A stretch of DNA of 64,000 bases from Moanibacter sp964542645 (GCA_964542645.1 CAZIUG010000007.1:372001-436000), one strand, 5' to 3'. Shown: positions 8,680-18,377, numbered from the stretch's first letter. The notes: a model not told the origin generated them from the letters alone. Translations and numbers: made by a program.

Positions 8680-9495
8680 TTACTTATTCTTGATGGAATC
8701 AATCACATTTTTAATGGAGCTTCCGGTTTCCTCTACACCCTCTATCAAGCTCCTTGCGCCCTCTTCAAACGTCTCAACCGGAACTGCCAGGATACTCCCT
8801 GCTAGATCGCGGTAAGTCTCCATTTCCATCACGGAATAGGCAATCGGCCCAAGTAAACTGGCCAGACCAGACCGGGCCAACTCGCGGGTAAGCGGCCCCA
8901 TGATTTGCTTCACATCGCGCACATTTTTGAGTTCCAAGACTATATCTGTTTCAATCTGACGAACGCGGGGACTGCTTCGAAAAAAATCACCGATTTTCAA
9001 GCTTCGGAGTCGCAACGAGAATCTTTCGATGAGAAATTCTCTGGGTTCCTTCTCTTCGCCCTCCCCTAGATTCACACTCGCCCCGGCTCCTCGAAGTGAA
9101 TCGAGAAATTGAACTACGTTGATCTCGTTCTGTGCAGTCTTGATGTAACCAAACTCACTGATATCGAGAACCAATTCCTTGATCAATATTTTATTGCGAA
9201 GGAAAGCGGAGGGCACGATATCAACCCTCATTTCTTTAATGGCAATAAACTCAGGGCTGGGAAAATTCTCCGGATTCTCTAGCCGGGCCCTTGCCAGACG
9301 GACTTCGCCGGAAAACAATTTTAATTCGAACCCGTCAAAGTCGGCTCGGAAACCGGTCATGTCCTCCACTCTATCTTCTATCAGAACGGGCAAAAAATGC
9401 AGTATTGCCCAACCAACTCCTAGCCCTAACAGAAGCAAGATGACAAGGATTGTCGTCAGGCAGCTAAATACTTTACCAACCAATTTGAATAACAT
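8680..9495 (-). CDS. AsmA-like N-terminal-domain membrane protein
   Basis: 271 residues. A single N-terminal membrane anchor (residues about 11-34, SCLTTILVILLLLGLGVGWAILHFL) is followed by a periplasmic domain. The domain opens like AsmA/DUF748 proteins (LIEDRVEDMTGFRADFDGFELKLFSGEVRLARARLENPENFPSPEFIAIKEMRVDI). The sequence then continues as a short helical tail rather than a long beta-helix, so this is a compact AsmA-fold protein. Substrate unknown. manA lies immediately upstream on the same strand, 10 bases away. Confidence 0.6.
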   Translation of the reverse strand: MLFKLVGKVFSCLTTILVILLLLGLGVGWAILHFLPVLIEDRVEDMTGFRADFDGFELKLFSGEVRLARARLENPENFPSPEFIAIKEMRVDIVPSAFLRNKILIKELVLDISEFGYIKTAQNEINVVQFLDSLRGAGASVNLGEGEEKEPREFLIERFSLRLRSLKIGDFFRSSPRVRQIETDIVLELKNVRDVKQIMGPLTRELARSGLASLLGPIAYSVMEMETYRDLAGSILAVPVETFEEGARSLIEGVEETGSSIKNVIDSIKNK

Positions 9496-9505
9496 AGGAC
9501 AAATC

Positions 9506-10456
9506 CTAACAGAACTGATCGGTTATCAGAATCCGAGTGTCTTCCAAAGTTTGGAAGGTGAAGGAATTCGAGTAGGGTAATAGTATACTGTCTCCAACCT
9601 GCAGGGTTGCACCCGATTCCAAATCCTTTAGGCCCCCCCTCACTATATGCAATAGCCTTGGTTGTTCAAAGGACTGGAAGTTAAATTTTTCCTCCGCTTC
9701 GCAAGCATCATATTTGGTCACTCTGAACTCGACAGTTTCAGCCATTATTTGAAACCCCTCCGCCGAGCGTAGAGGTAACGGCTCATAATCTGAAAAGTCG
9801 ATACACTTCAAAGATTCATCCAAGTAAAGAGTTCTTGGCTTCCCGTCGAGACCAATTCTCCCCCAGTCATGAACCCGATAGGTAGTATCCGAATTCTGCT
9901 GGATCTCAAGAATAAGATTACCCGCATCAACCGCATGCAACCGTCCGCTTGGGACAAACATTGAATCACCCCCATTCACGGCAATTCTGTGAACCACCGT
10001 CTCTAACCCTTTGCGCCGTAGAGCTTCTTCGAACGCCCCTCGGCTCACACCAGACTTAAGCCCCACAAACAGTGCCGCACTCTCCTCAGCCTCGTGAATG
10101 TACCACATTTCTGTCTTGGCTTGGCCTCCCAACAATCGGGCCATTTCTTCCGGCGGATGCACTTGTAAACTCAGTCTTTGAGCACAATCGAGCCACTTTA
10201 CTAGTATTGGAAAGGGTTCTCCCACTTTGTATCTCGGGCCCATTATCTCTTCTCCGTGCACCAGTAACACTTCCTGGAAGGTCATACCCTCCCACCTCCC
10301 GGCCGCGATCCTTGATTGTGCCTCACTCCGATCAACTACCTCCCAACTCTCCCCAATTCTTTTTCCCGGGGGAAGGATTCTGCCCAACTTGGATCCAATT
10401 CTGGTTCCTCCCCAAACCCGCTCTTGATAAATAGGGTTAAAAGCTATAAAATTCAT
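9506..10456 (-). CDS. manA: Mannose-6-phosphate isomerase, class I
   Basis: A 316-residue cupin zinc enzyme that interconverts fructose-6-phosphate and mannose-6-phosphate, feeding GDP-mannose and glycan synthesis. Diagnostic segments are FNPIYQERVWGGTRIG, GESWEVVDR, LSLQVHPPEE (zinc Gln/His), KTEMWYIHEA (zinc Glu), GDSMFVPSGRLHAVDAGNLILEIQQNSDTTYRVHDWGR (zinc His and the signature region). Length matches the short bacterial class I form. It is transcribed divergently from ftsK. Confidence 0.93.
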   Translation of the reverse strand: MNFIAFNPIYQERVWGGTRIGSKLGRILPPGKRIGESWEVVDRSEAQSRIAAGRWEGMTFQEVLLVHGEEIMGPRYKVGEPFPILVKWLDCAQRLSLQVHPPEEMARLLGGQAKTEMWYIHEAEESAALFVGLKSGVSRGAFEEALRRKGLETVVHRIAVNGGDSMFVPSGRLHAVDAGNLILEIQQNSDTTYRVHDWGRIGLDGKPRTLYLDESLKCIDFSDYEPLPLRSAEGFQIMAETVEFRVTKYDACEAEEKFNFQSFEQPRLLHIVRGGLKDLESGATLQVGDSILLPYSNSFTFQTLEDTRILITDQFC

Positions 10457-10721
10457 TGAGAATTTAATTAAAGTAGAGCTATTCCTGAAACTTTGGGAAT
10501 CGGTTTAGAGGGTCCAATTAAAATGTGTAAAACTGTCCACTGTTGCCCGTCATGAGGCAAGTGAAGTCACGGGTCGCTAGGCGCCTTTCTGATTCGATTG
10601 TTATGTGGATGTTCAAGCCGGTCCATATGAATACTGGCCGTTTAGCACATCGCATCGTGCTGCCATAAAAGGAAAATTCAACGTCAATTTTGCGATCCTC
10701 AATTTTGCAATCTCTAATCTA

Positions 10722-13223
10722 ATGGCCAAAAAACCGGCTGAAAAAACACAGACGCTGCCTACCTTTAACCCGAAGGATGGACGATCTAAGCCTCTTCTGG
10801 GGATTATTTTCCTGGGCCTCGCTATCTTGATTCTGGTCTCAGTCTGGGATTACGCCCCAGAGCAAAGCTCCCGTATTACAACCGAACGCGGTGGCGAAAA
10901 CCTTGTCGGTCGCTTTGGCGCCGAGTTTGGTTTCTACTCATTCCTGACCTTCGGAATCGGAACCTGGCTTATTCCGGGTTACCTCCTTTGGATTGGTTAT
11001 ATGTACTTCTTTGCCCTCTCTCATAAACTCAGAATTTCCAAGATTCTTGTTCTCCTCCTTTGTCTAGTTTCCGCATCCGCCCTCACCACCATGCTTCAGG
11101 TCAAAGCGATCAGAACGGAAATTGATAGTGATTTTTATCCAGCAGGATACGGTGGTTTTGTAGGCGATTGGGTATATGATGATGTTCTCAGAAACCTCCT
11201 GGGTGTTTTTGGCGGCACCTTTGTACTAGCGGCTGTATTTATTATCGGCTCAGTCGCAATGTTTCACGATAATATCGGCCGTATCGGGCTAAAAGTGAAA
11301 TGGGAAAAATGGAAGATGGATCGAGCAGCCAAAGCGGGGAAGGGAAAGGCAGCCGGGAAACCTAAATTCAGCCTTTTCTTAACTAAACTCATCCCGTCAA
11401 TAAAGTTACTAGAAAACCTCAAGCCCACTCGGTCCTCGCCGAGAAAAGCTACAAATATTCCCATCCCAACAAAAACCACGGGCGATTTGGACGATATATT
11501 GGACAATGTTGAGCCATCCATCAGTACGGACCACCCCACACAACCGCCCCGTTCAGATTCGACAACGAGCCCTACCACTTCCGAACCCCCGTCCCATTCT
11601 GAATCCTCACAACCTTTCCCCTCCAAGTCTCTCAAGATAATAGCTAGCGAGCAGACGAAAAAGTCGCAAAGCTCCTTTCCGGTTAAGAAGGGAGATTATG
11701 TGATGCCTCCACTTTCAATACTCCAAACGATTGAGCCAATCTCGCAAGATCCGAGCCTTGAGGATCACGAAGGTACAGCTGAGGCTCTTTTCCAAACGTT
11801 GGACGAATTTGGCGTCAAGGTGACCATGGGTGAGGTCCACACGGGCCCGGTCATTACTCGCTTCGATATCCATCCGGCAGCAGGTGTCCGGGTCGAGAAA
11901 ATCGTCAATCTAGACAAAAATTTAGCCATGGGCCTCAAGGCGACTTCTGTCCGCATTCTTGCCCCAGTTCCGGGAAAGGGATGTGTTGGAATCGAAGTTC
12001 CGAACAGATACCCGACAACTGTTTCGGTCCGAGAAATTTTGGAATCTGCGGATTGGATCGATGGCGAAGCGGCGATTCCGATCGCATTGGGTCGGGAAGT
12101 GAGCGGCCGACCTCTTATCGCTGACCTAAACAAAATGCCGCATCTTCTCATTGCCGGTGCCACTGGTTCGGGCAAAACTATCTGTATTAATGCTGTAATA
12201 ACCTCTCTTATTTACCATTTCAGTCCAGAAGACCTTCGCTTCGTTATGGTCGATCCGAAAATCGTGGAGATGCAGATATTCAATGATATACCCCATATGT
12301 TGATTCCGGTCGTAACTGATCCTAAAAAAGTACCGGGAGCTCTTAGATATCTCCTCACCGAAATGGATAAGCGCTATAAGATCTTTGCCAAATCCGGTGT
12401 TCGAAACATCGCAGGCTTTAATGCTATCCGGACAACGCGGAGCAAAGGAGAGGAAAAAGCTGCGGAAGAAAAGGAATTCGAGGCAGATCTTTCACCGGAA
12501 GAACGGGCTGCAGTTAGCACCATCGAAGTCCCCCGAGACGAAGAAATCGAGATCCCGGATCGACTTCCATATATCGTCTGCATAATAGATGAACTGGCCG
12601 ATCTTATGATGGTGGCCCCTGCCGAAATAGAGACCTGCGTGGCACGTCTCGCCCAACTCGCCCGTGCCGCCGGCATTCACCTGGTTATCGCGACTCAACG
12701 CCCATCAGTGAATGTCATAACGGGAGTCATCAAAGCTAATCTACCCAGTAGAATAGCATTTAAGGTCGCTTCCAAAGTCGACAGTCGTACAATACTGGAC
12801 GCCATGGGAGCCGACCATCTAATAGGGAGGGGTGATCTTCTTTTCCTTCCTCCCGAGTCTTCTGTTCTAATCCGAGCCCAAGGTGCTTTTGTCTCCGACG
12901 AAGAGATCAAGAAACTAGTTGAGTATCTCAAACAAGAGGGCACTCCCAATTACGACGAGCAATTTCAACATTCCGTAGAAACCGGGGAAGTTCCTGAGGA
13001 GAGTGAGGATTTTGAAAATGGCGATGACGACGATCTACTTCCGGATGCTATAGAAGTCTTGAAGTCCTCCAAGAGAGCCTCAACCTCTATGCTGCAAAGA
13101 AGATTGCGAATCGGGTATAATCGCGCCGCACGAATTATGGAAATGCTCGAAATGAGAGGTGTTGTCGGACCGGAGAATGGAGCCCAGCCTCGCGAAATAC
13201 TAAAGGACCTTGATAACCTCTAA
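10722..13223 (+). CDS. ftsK: DNA translocase FtsK/SpoIIIE
   Basis: An 833-residue hexameric DNA pump that clears chromosome termini from the division septum. Four membrane helices lie in the first ~180 residues, followed by a Pro/Ser/Thr-rich linker (about 235-325). The motor domain has Walker A GATGSGKT at about 479-486, Walker B YIVCIIDELADLM and the signature LARAAGIHLVIATQRPSVNVITG. The C-terminal gamma winged helix (DAIEVLKSSKRASTSMLQRRLRIGYNRAARIMEMLE) reads polarity sequences. I chose ATG 10722 (MAKKPAEK) because the in-frame sequence upstream does not look like FtsK. A RodZ-like gene follows after 8 bases. Confidence 0.95.
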   Translation: MAKKPAEKTQTLPTFNPKDGRSKPLLGIIFLGLAILILVSVWDYAPEQSSRITTERGGENLVGRFGAEFGFYSFLTFGIGTWLIPGYLLWIGYMYFFALSHKLRISKILVLLLCLVSASALTTMLQVKAIRTEIDSDFYPAGYGGFVGDWVYDDVLRNLLGVFGGTFVLAAVFIIGSVAMFHDNIGRIGLKVKWEKWKMDRAAKAGKGKAAGKPKFSLFLTKLIPSIKLLENLKPTRSSPRKATNIPIPTKTTGDLDDILDNVEPSISTDHPTQPPRSDSTTSPTTSEPPSHSESSQPFPSKSLKIIASEQTKKSQSSFPVKKGDYVMPPLSILQTIEPISQDPSLEDHEGTAEALFQTLDEFGVKVTMGEVHTGPVITRFDIHPAAGVRVEKIVNLDKNLAMGLKATSVRILAPVPGKGCVGIEVPNRYPTTVSVREILESADWIDGEAAIPIALGREVSGRPLIADLNKMPHLLIAGATGSGKTICINAVITSLIYHFSPEDLRFVMVDPKIVEMQIFNDIPHMLIPVVTDPKKVPGALRYLLTEMDKRYKIFAKSGVRNIAGFNAIRTTRSKGEEKAAEEKEFEADLSPEERAAVSTIEVPRDEEIEIPDRLPYIVCIIDELADLMMVAPAEIETCVARLAQLARAAGIHLVIATQRPSVNVITGVIKANLPSRIAFKVASKVDSRTILDAMGADHLIGRGDLLFLPPESSVLIRAQGAFVSDEEIKKLVEYLKQEGTPNYDEQFQHSVETGEVPEESEDFENGDDDDLLPDAIEVLKSSKRASTSMLQRRLRIGYNRAARIMEMLEMRGVVGPENGAQPREILKDLDNL

Positions 13224-13231
13224 CTACCGCC

Positions 13232-14017
13232 ATGCAAAATATAGGAGAAAAGCTGGAAGAAGCTCGAAAAAGACAAGGGATCTCGATACGAGAGGCATCC
13301 GATGTAACAAAGATCAGGAGCGATTACCTCCTCGCTTTTGAAAACAACTCATTGGAAATCTCTCTTCCGGATGTCTATATTCGAGGATTCCTTAGGAATT
13401 ATTCAACTTTCCTAAAGTTGGATGCGGGGCAAATCATTACCGATTTTGATGCCCTTGGGTTAAGTCAAGGAAAGGAGCCGCAAAAAAATCTCCATGATCT
13501 CCTTGGCCGTATGGACCTACCCGAAGCTAGCGCAGGGTCTAGTTCCTCTGATAATAAGGATGCTGAATCACCCCCTAAGACACAATCCCCCACGAATAGA
13601 ACTCTGTACTACAAAGTCGCTCTGATTTCGGGCTGTGTCTTGATTGTCATTCTTCTCATCGCCCTACTGGTCAACCTCGTACTATCGCAAAAGGGGCCGG
13701 AAATTAATCCTGAATTACAGCATTCGGCAATATCGAACGGAACCGATCCAACTAATCCGCCTGAAGCCGATGCCCAAGGAGTGGATCAGGAGGAAATCAC
13801 TCTTATAGCATTGGACGATGTTAATGTGGTGGTCCGTCAAAAACTCGACAATAAAGAACTCTTCAGCGGTTCAATTCAAAAGGGAGAACCCATAACTGTC
13901 ATCAAATACGGACCCGTTCGGATCAGTTTCCTCGAAGGAGATAATCTCATCGTAGAAAAAGGCGGGCAAAAATTCAGTATGGGAAAGTCCGGCCCTGGAA
14001 CACGAAGCCTAGATTAG
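13232..14017 (+). CDS. RodZ-like protein (HTH_25 plus DUF4115)
   Basis: 261 residues. An N-terminal helix-turn-helix domain (IGEKLEEARKRQGISIREASDVTKIRSDYLLAFE, with VYIRGFLRNYSTFL) is followed by a low-complexity linker, one membrane helix at about 130-152 (VALISGCVLIVILLIALLVNLVL) and a periplasmic DUF4115 domain (LIALDDVNVVVRQKLDNKELFSGSIQKGE). RodZ links the MreB cytoskeleton to the cell-wall elongation complex. The gene follows ftsK by 8 bases, so division and shape functions are probably coexpressed. The symbol rodZ is likely but divergent relatives exist. Confidence 0.8.
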   Translation: MQNIGEKLEEARKRQGISIREASDVTKIRSDYLLAFENNSLEISLPDVYIRGFLRNYSTFLKLDAGQIITDFDALGLSQGKEPQKNLHDLLGRMDLPEASAGSSSSDNKDAESPPKTQSPTNRTLYYKVALISGCVLIVILLIALLVNLVLSQKGPEINPELQHSAISNGTDPTNPPEADAQGVDQEEITLIALDDVNVVVRQKLDNKELFSGSIQKGEPITVIKYGPVRISFLEGDNLIVEKGGQKFSMGKSGPGTRSLD

Positions 14018-14083
14018 CGGTTCAACAAGTTACACCCGAAAAAGATCAATCAACTCCGAAAGAGGACAGTTTCAGCTACTAGG

Positions 14084-14680
14084 CTATTCCTCGAACATCT
14101 GCATGAATCGGCGACGGCGGACCCCAACTGGAGGACCAAGGATTTCTCCATAAAGAAAGGCATACTTCAAAGCACGAGAATTGCCTCCCATACGACGAAG
14201 GACCTTCTTTAATTCCTTCGATCGGTCGGAGCCAACACCAACTCCACGTCCATAGGCATCATTCTTGGATCTTCTCTGGTCCGGGTTCGATAGTTTTCTT
14301 ATCGGCTTTTCGAGCTCGAGCTGTTCATGGAACTTTTTTAACTCCTCCGTCTGCTCCGCCATCCTCGCCCGGGCTTCCGCAAGATCCGGTATCGACATGT
14401 ATTCCCTGGTCGGTGATTGAAAAACCTCATCTTCACTTTGAACAGGAGTACGTAGTTCCTCACGAGGCACCTCCGAATCTTGTACCTCGTACTGACGTTG
14501 CCGCTCGGCAATTCTCCTCCCGATCTCCTCTTGAACGTCCCTGGTACGCTTTGCAACATCAGGAAGACCCGGTGCTTGCTCAGCATCTTCATCACCAGAC
14601 CTCCGGCTAAAGAGACGGCTTAGAAAATAGATGAGGAGGAAGATGACCGGAGCGATCCAGTCCAGGTTAAATCTATCCAC
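14084..14680 (-). CDS. Hypothetical membrane-anchored protein
   Basis: 198 residues with one N-terminal membrane helix (about residues 8-25, IAPVIFLLIYFLSRLFSRR). A highly charged, Glu/Arg/Gln-rich coiled-coil-like region covers about 35-125. The C-terminus is basic (RSKELKKVLRRMGGNSRALKYAFLYGEILGPPVGVRRRRFMQMFEE). I do not recognise a family. It lies 45 bases downstream of floA on the same strand, so a membrane-domain role alongside FloA/NfeD is possible but only inferred from position. Confidence 0.6.
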   Translation of the reverse strand: MDRFNLDWIAPVIFLLIYFLSRLFSRRSGDEDAEQAPGLPDVAKRTRDVQEEIGRRIAERQRQYEVQDSEVPREELRTPVQSEDEVFQSPTREYMSIPDLAEARARMAEQTEELKKFHEQLELEKPIRKLSNPDQRRSKNDAYGRGVGVGSDRSKELKKVLRRMGGNSRALKYAFLYGEILGPPVGVRRRRFMQMFEE

Positions 14681-14725
14681 GGCTACGACTAATTTAACTG
14701 AATTAGGCCAAAATGAAAACTATCT

Positions 14726-15763
14726 TTATTGCTGCTCTCCATCTTCATCACCGGGCTTTGCGATAGAACCTCTCATCTCAGTATCAGACTGGATATTCAT
14801 CATCCGATAATAGTCCATCACGCCAAGATTACCGGACTTTAAAGCACCAGCCATTGCAAGCGGTACCTGAGCTTGCGCTTCAACCAAATTTGCCTCCATT
14901 TCTGCAATCTTAGCCTTATTCTCTTGTTCCAAAGCCACGGCTGCTGCTCGCCGGATTTCTGCTTGGGCTTGGGCCATGTTCTTGTTCGCTTCCGCCTGCG
15001 CTTCTTGCAATTTGGCCCCGACATTCTCGCCAACATCCACATCCGCGATATCAATGGATAAAATTTCAAAAGCGGTACCCGTATCAAGACCGCGATCCAG
15101 GACGTTTTTCGAAATTGAATCCGGATTCTCCAGCACCCATTTGTAACTGTCCGCCGAACCGATCGTAGTCACAATGCCCTCGCCAACACGAGCAATTATA
15201 GTTTCCTCTTGGGCGCTCCCAACATAGCGATCAAGATTGCTCCGCACTGTGACACGGGCTCGCGCCCTCACCTGAATACCGTCTTTCGCCACCCCATCTA
15301 TAGTCACGCGGGAACCAGAAGTCCCATCGGGACAATCAATTACTTTGGGATTAATGGAAGTGCGCACTGCCTCGATAACCGACTTCGTGGTTCCTTTCGT
15401 CGCCAGGTCAATAGCACAGGCTCGATCCCATTCGAGTTCAATTCCTGCCTTCAAGGCATTGATCAACGACTGGGTTGTCTGCCCGACGTCACCACCTGCC
15501 ATGAAGTGTTGCTCGAACTGATTGATTGGTATCGCGACTCCAGCCTTCACCGCATTAATCCGGGCATCTACAATTAATGCGTAAGGATTCTTTCTCAATC
15601 GCATCGCCACCAGAGTTCCAAATCCAACGTAAGCCCCTGACAGCCAAGCTCTTAACCATACGTTAAAAAACGAAATAATGATGAACGCAAGAATCAGAAT
15701 AAAGATGCCGATAACGATCGACATAATCTGTGGAATCGTGACTGCTAGAATAGGAGTGTTCAT
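14726..15763 (-). CDS. floA: Flotillin-like protein FloA (UPF0365, SPFH superfamily)
   Basis: 345 residues. An N-terminal hairpin-type membrane segment (residues about 9-32, PQIMSIVIGIFILILAFIIISFFNVW) is followed by the SPFH-like domain and a long Ala/Glu/Gln-rich coiled coil (GAKLQEAQAEANKNMAQAQAEIRRAAAVALEQENKAKIAEMEANL). MAGGDVGQTTQSLINALKAGIELEWDRACAIDLA is characteristic of the B. subtilis YqfA/FloA group rather than eukaryote-type flotillins. It organises membrane microdomains. It follows two nfeD-family genes on the same strand, matching the yqeZ-yqfA-yqfB arrangement in Bacillus. Confidence 0.92.
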   Translation of the reverse strand: MNTPILAVTIPQIMSIVIGIFILILAFIIISFFNVWLRAWLSGAYVGFGTLVAMRLRKNPYALIVDARINAVKAGVAIPINQFEQHFMAGGDVGQTTQSLINALKAGIELEWDRACAIDLATKGTTKSVIEAVRTSINPKVIDCPDGTSGSRVTIDGVAKDGIQVRARARVTVRSNLDRYVGSAQEETIIARVGEGIVTTIGSADSYKWVLENPDSISKNVLDRGLDTGTAFEILSIDIADVDVGENVGAKLQEAQAEANKNMAQAQAEIRRAAAVALEQENKAKIAEMEANLVEAQAQVPLAMAGALKSGNLGVMDYYRMMNIQSDTEMRGSIAKPGDEDGEQQ

Positions 15764-15897
15764 GCTCTGATTATTTCGCTAGATGGTGAAGATTAGCGGA
15801 CAGGAGCATTCCGAATCAAAAGCTCTTAATTGCCCAATCCAAAGGCTAGAGTGTCCCGCTCCTTCACCGTTGTCAAGGGTTGCCAATAGTCAAAGAT

Positions 15898-15917
15898 TTT
15901 GGGTTATTTAACCCAAA
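15898..15917. promoter_or_regulatory. Perfect 9-bp inverted repeat between nfeD and floA
   Basis: Arms TTTGGGTTA and TAACCCAAA are separated by only two bases, giving a 20-base near-palindrome in the 189-bp gap between the short nfeD gene and floA. No U-run follows on the minus strand, so a protein-binding site or an attenuating/processing hairpin fits better than an intrinsic terminator. Function not shown. Confidence 0.45.
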
Positions 15918-15952
15918 CGGGGTGGAGCCACCCAGGGCCTTTCGACAGATTC

Positions 15953-16420
15953 CTAGATTTTACCTACAATCAGTCGAAAATTATCTTGGCTTATGACTTC
16001 AATCGTAGCTCCTTTTTCTAGGAGTCCGTTCTGAGAAAAAGCTTCGTAATAAGTCCCGTCTACCTCCACCATCCCAGTTGGGTTCAGCCGGGTTTGCGCA
16101 CGACCTTCTTTGCCAATTATCTCCTGCCCTGCCTGTACCTTGACGCTGGTCTCTTTCAATGAAGACTTGAGAAAGAAGCGCTGCCCGAAAGTGCTCTTGG
16201 AGAGTATCTTTAGCTCGAGAAGGAACATTAGTAGCGAAAGTACTACAGAGACTGTGAAAGTCACAACCGCTGCCATTGGCCCGATTTCTGTATAGGCAAA
16301 ACTACAGGCAGCAACGAGCACGAGTAACGCTGCGATTGCGAGAAAGCCACCCGGAACAAAAATTTCGAAAAAAAACAGAAGTAGAGCAACTGCGATCAGC
16401 GTAACTACGATACTCATCAA
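15953..16420 (-). CDS. NfeD-like protein (short form, OB-fold domain)
   Basis: 155 residues. Two or three membrane helices (residues about 4-25, 27-44, 50-67) are followed by a C-terminal OB-fold NfeD domain: VSVQ-type strand VKVQAGQEIIGKEGRAQTRLNPTGMVEVDGTYYEAFSQNG, ending GATIEVISQDNFRLIVGKI. Short NfeD proteins partner with flotillin-like proteins in membrane microdomains. The start codon overlaps the stop of the long nfeD gene by 4 bases, indicating translational coupling. Confidence 0.85.
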   Translation of the reverse strand: MMSIVVTLIAVALLLFFFEIFVPGGFLAIAALLVLVAACSFAYTEIGPMAAVVTFTVSVVLSLLMFLLELKILSKSTFGQRFFLKSSLKETSVKVQAGQEIIGKEGRAQTRLNPTGMVEVDGTYYEAFSQNGLLEKGATIEVISQDNFRLIVGKI

Positions 16421-18147
16421 TCCACCTTTTCTACAAGTAGGGCAAAACTTCTGTGCCCCACCACTTTAACTGAATTCCCACGGTTCAAAGTCCCCACTCC
16501 AAGCGTAGCTTGATAGCGCGTGCCTTCAATTTCGACTTCACCCGCCGGATGAAGGTCAGTCGCCGCAATTCCAGCTGCCCCAATCTCAGGAAGAGTACCC
16601 CTACCTCTTAAACTGCTCCCACCTCCCGCCGTTACCGGGTCGGCCGCAGCCACCTGTCCAGAGAGAACAATAGAATCAAAGATCCAAGTTCTAGGTAAGA
16701 ATCGCCACAAAACAAACCCAGCCGTAACAGTAACTAACAAACTCAGCAATAGCTCATAGACCGGCTGCCACAAAACCTTCAGATCCAACTCAAAACTCCT
16801 TCCTCCCCCAGTTGGCCAAATATCAGCCAAGGACCAGACCAAAGAGCCAAAAACGAGAAGGATCCCCGCAAGAGCAGGGAACACGGTTCCTGGGATAAGG
16901 AAGAGTTCGACTCCTATCAAAACAATTCCAAGAAGGAAAAAAAGTACCGCCTCATGCCCCGCTAGGCCGGCCACATAATTACTTGCAAACACAATCAGCA
17001 ATAAGATGACTCCTACTCCACCAAAGATACCAAATCCCGGAGTTTTAAATTCGACCAAAAGACAAAGAAACCCAATTCCCATTAGAAGCGGAGAAACCAT
17101 GGCCATGTATTGGGCCAGGGTTTCGGACCAAGTAATTTCAAATTCTTTTATCTTGAAGTTTCCTACTCCGAATCGATCTTCCAGGACCTCCTCAAGAGTC
17201 TCTTTAATCCCAGCCCCAAGCAGTGCCCGTGGCGGATCCCCGTATTCTGCTAGAGCCTCGGAAGCTGTTAAGGAGAGAAGTTCTCCCTCCGGTTTGATTA
17301 CCTCCCCTTCAATCTCAAGGACATAATCGGCGCTCATCATAGCCCTGATTACCTTTGCACGATAAGGGTCCGTCTCGTTGTAGTTCCGTACCTTTGCCAT
17401 AATCGCGCTCTCGAATTTCTGGCGCAGTGTATCAGGAACTTCCTGGCCCGTTGCAAATATCGGTGCAGCAGCACCGATTTGACTCTTGGGCGCAAAGTAA
17501 ATGTGATCCGTCGAGGCTGCGATAAAAGCGCCCGCAGAAAATGCGTCGACGTTGACAAAAGTCAGAGTTTCACCCTCAAATCGGTCCAAGATTTCCATGA
17601 CCTCAAGCATCACATCTGATTCGCCCCCAGGCGTATGCATATCGAGGAAAACAACATCGATTTCGTTTTCTATCGCCTCTTTTAGGCCGCGCCTTACGAT
17701 ATAGAGCGTAGGTTTGCCAATTGCTTCTTGAATCGGGATTACGTAAATGGCCTTGGGGTCGCTGGACTCCAGTACCGGCTGCATTGCTCTCACACCAGTA
17801 ATTGATCTCCCAACTTCACTATCTTGAGTCACTGCATCGTCACCAAGTTTCACCTCAGCTTCTTCCTGAGAAGCCGGAAGAGATTCTTCAGATGACTCCA
17901 ACAGCTTCTCCAAGGGCAAGGCACCCAGTTCCTCAACTACGGGAGAATCAGTTTTCAGCTCCTTCTCCTTGATACCTGCGTCGCTTCTACCTGATTGTTT
18001 GATTAAAACTAAGTCGGACTTCTTCTTAATATCGTTGCCTGGAAAATCTTTACCGTTAGCCGCTTCTCCAGGAAAAAAGAGGCATGCGATTAGAAAGAAC
18101 ACACTCCATCCAGAGTAAACCTGACTGCTAGAATTAGTACCCATCAT
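16417..18147 (-). CDS. NfeD family membrane-bound ClpP-class serine protease (long form)
   Basis: 576 residues. An N-terminal signal sequence is followed by a charged low-complexity segment (about 30-120). The periplasmic ClpP-like protease domain has YVIPIQEAIGKPTLYIVRRGLKEAI, VVFLDMHTPGGESDVMLEVMEIL and TFVNVDAFSAGAFIAASTDHIYF; the serine in DAFSAGA is the likely nucleophile. Multiple membrane helices (about 340-500) and a C-terminal NfeD OB domain (GRGTLPEIGAAGIAATDLHPAGEVEIEGTRYQA) follow. It belongs to the long NfeD (STOPP-associated) class and is upstream of, and overlapping, the short nfeD gene. Confidence 0.85.
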   Translation of the reverse strand: MMGTNSSSQVYSGWSVFFLIACLFFPGEAANGKDFPGNDIKKKSDLVLIKQSGRSDAGIKEKELKTDSPVVEELGALPLEKLLESSEESLPASQEEAEVKLGDDAVTQDSEVGRSITGVRAMQPVLESSDPKAIYVIPIQEAIGKPTLYIVRRGLKEAIENEIDVVFLDMHTPGGESDVMLEVMEILDRFEGETLTFVNVDAFSAGAFIAASTDHIYFAPKSQIGAAAPIFATGQEVPDTLRQKFESAIMAKVRNYNETDPYRAKVIRAMMSADYVLEIEGEVIKPEGELLSLTASEALAEYGDPPRALLGAGIKETLEEVLEDRFGVGNFKIKEFEITWSETLAQYMAMVSPLLMGIGFLCLLVEFKTPGFGIFGGVGVILLLIVFASNYVAGLAGHEAVLFFLLGIVLIGVELFLIPGTVFPALAGILLVFGSLVWSLADIWPTGGGRSFELDLKVLWQPVYELLLSLLVTVTAGFVLWRFLPRTWIFDSIVLSGQVAAADPVTAGGGSSLRGRGTLPEIGAAGIAATDLHPAGEVEIEGTRYQATLGVGTLNRGNSVKVVGHRSFALLVEKVD

Positions 18148-18297
18148 TCTCTGACAAACAGAGGATGATGCTTACGGATCAATAACGCAAGCCTCCGTCA
18201 TCAACCAAACTCCTCAATTTTTAGCCACTCCTATGTATTTAATATTCCCCCTGGCAGGGCCCCTGTAACAGCTTCCGCCCCCTAATTAAACATTACT

Positions 18298-18337
18298 CTT
18301 GGCTTAGTTCGAAATGGTGAGAAGATGGTGAGCCAAG
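18298..18337 (+). promoter_or_regulatory. Inverted repeat with trailing T-run upstream of queG
   Basis: CTTGGCT (18298-18304) and AGCCAAG (18331-18337) can pair, with a 26-base loop and CTTTTTC right after. This could be a weak terminator or a leader hairpin for queG (start 18378). The long loop makes it a weak candidate. Confidence 0.3.
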
Positions 18338-18377
18338 CTTTTTCAAACGGTACTATTGCCTAATCCTGTGTCCAGGA

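Noticed and set aside
10605..10721. N-terminal extension of FtsK from an upstream in-frame start
   Set aside because: The extension is polar and AT-rich, and MAKKPAEK at 10722 gives a normal FtsK N-terminus.
18240..18377. preQ1-type riboswitch before queG
   Set aside because: A hairpin is present, but no preQ1 consensus tail was seen; queG is also not a usual preQ1-regulated gene.
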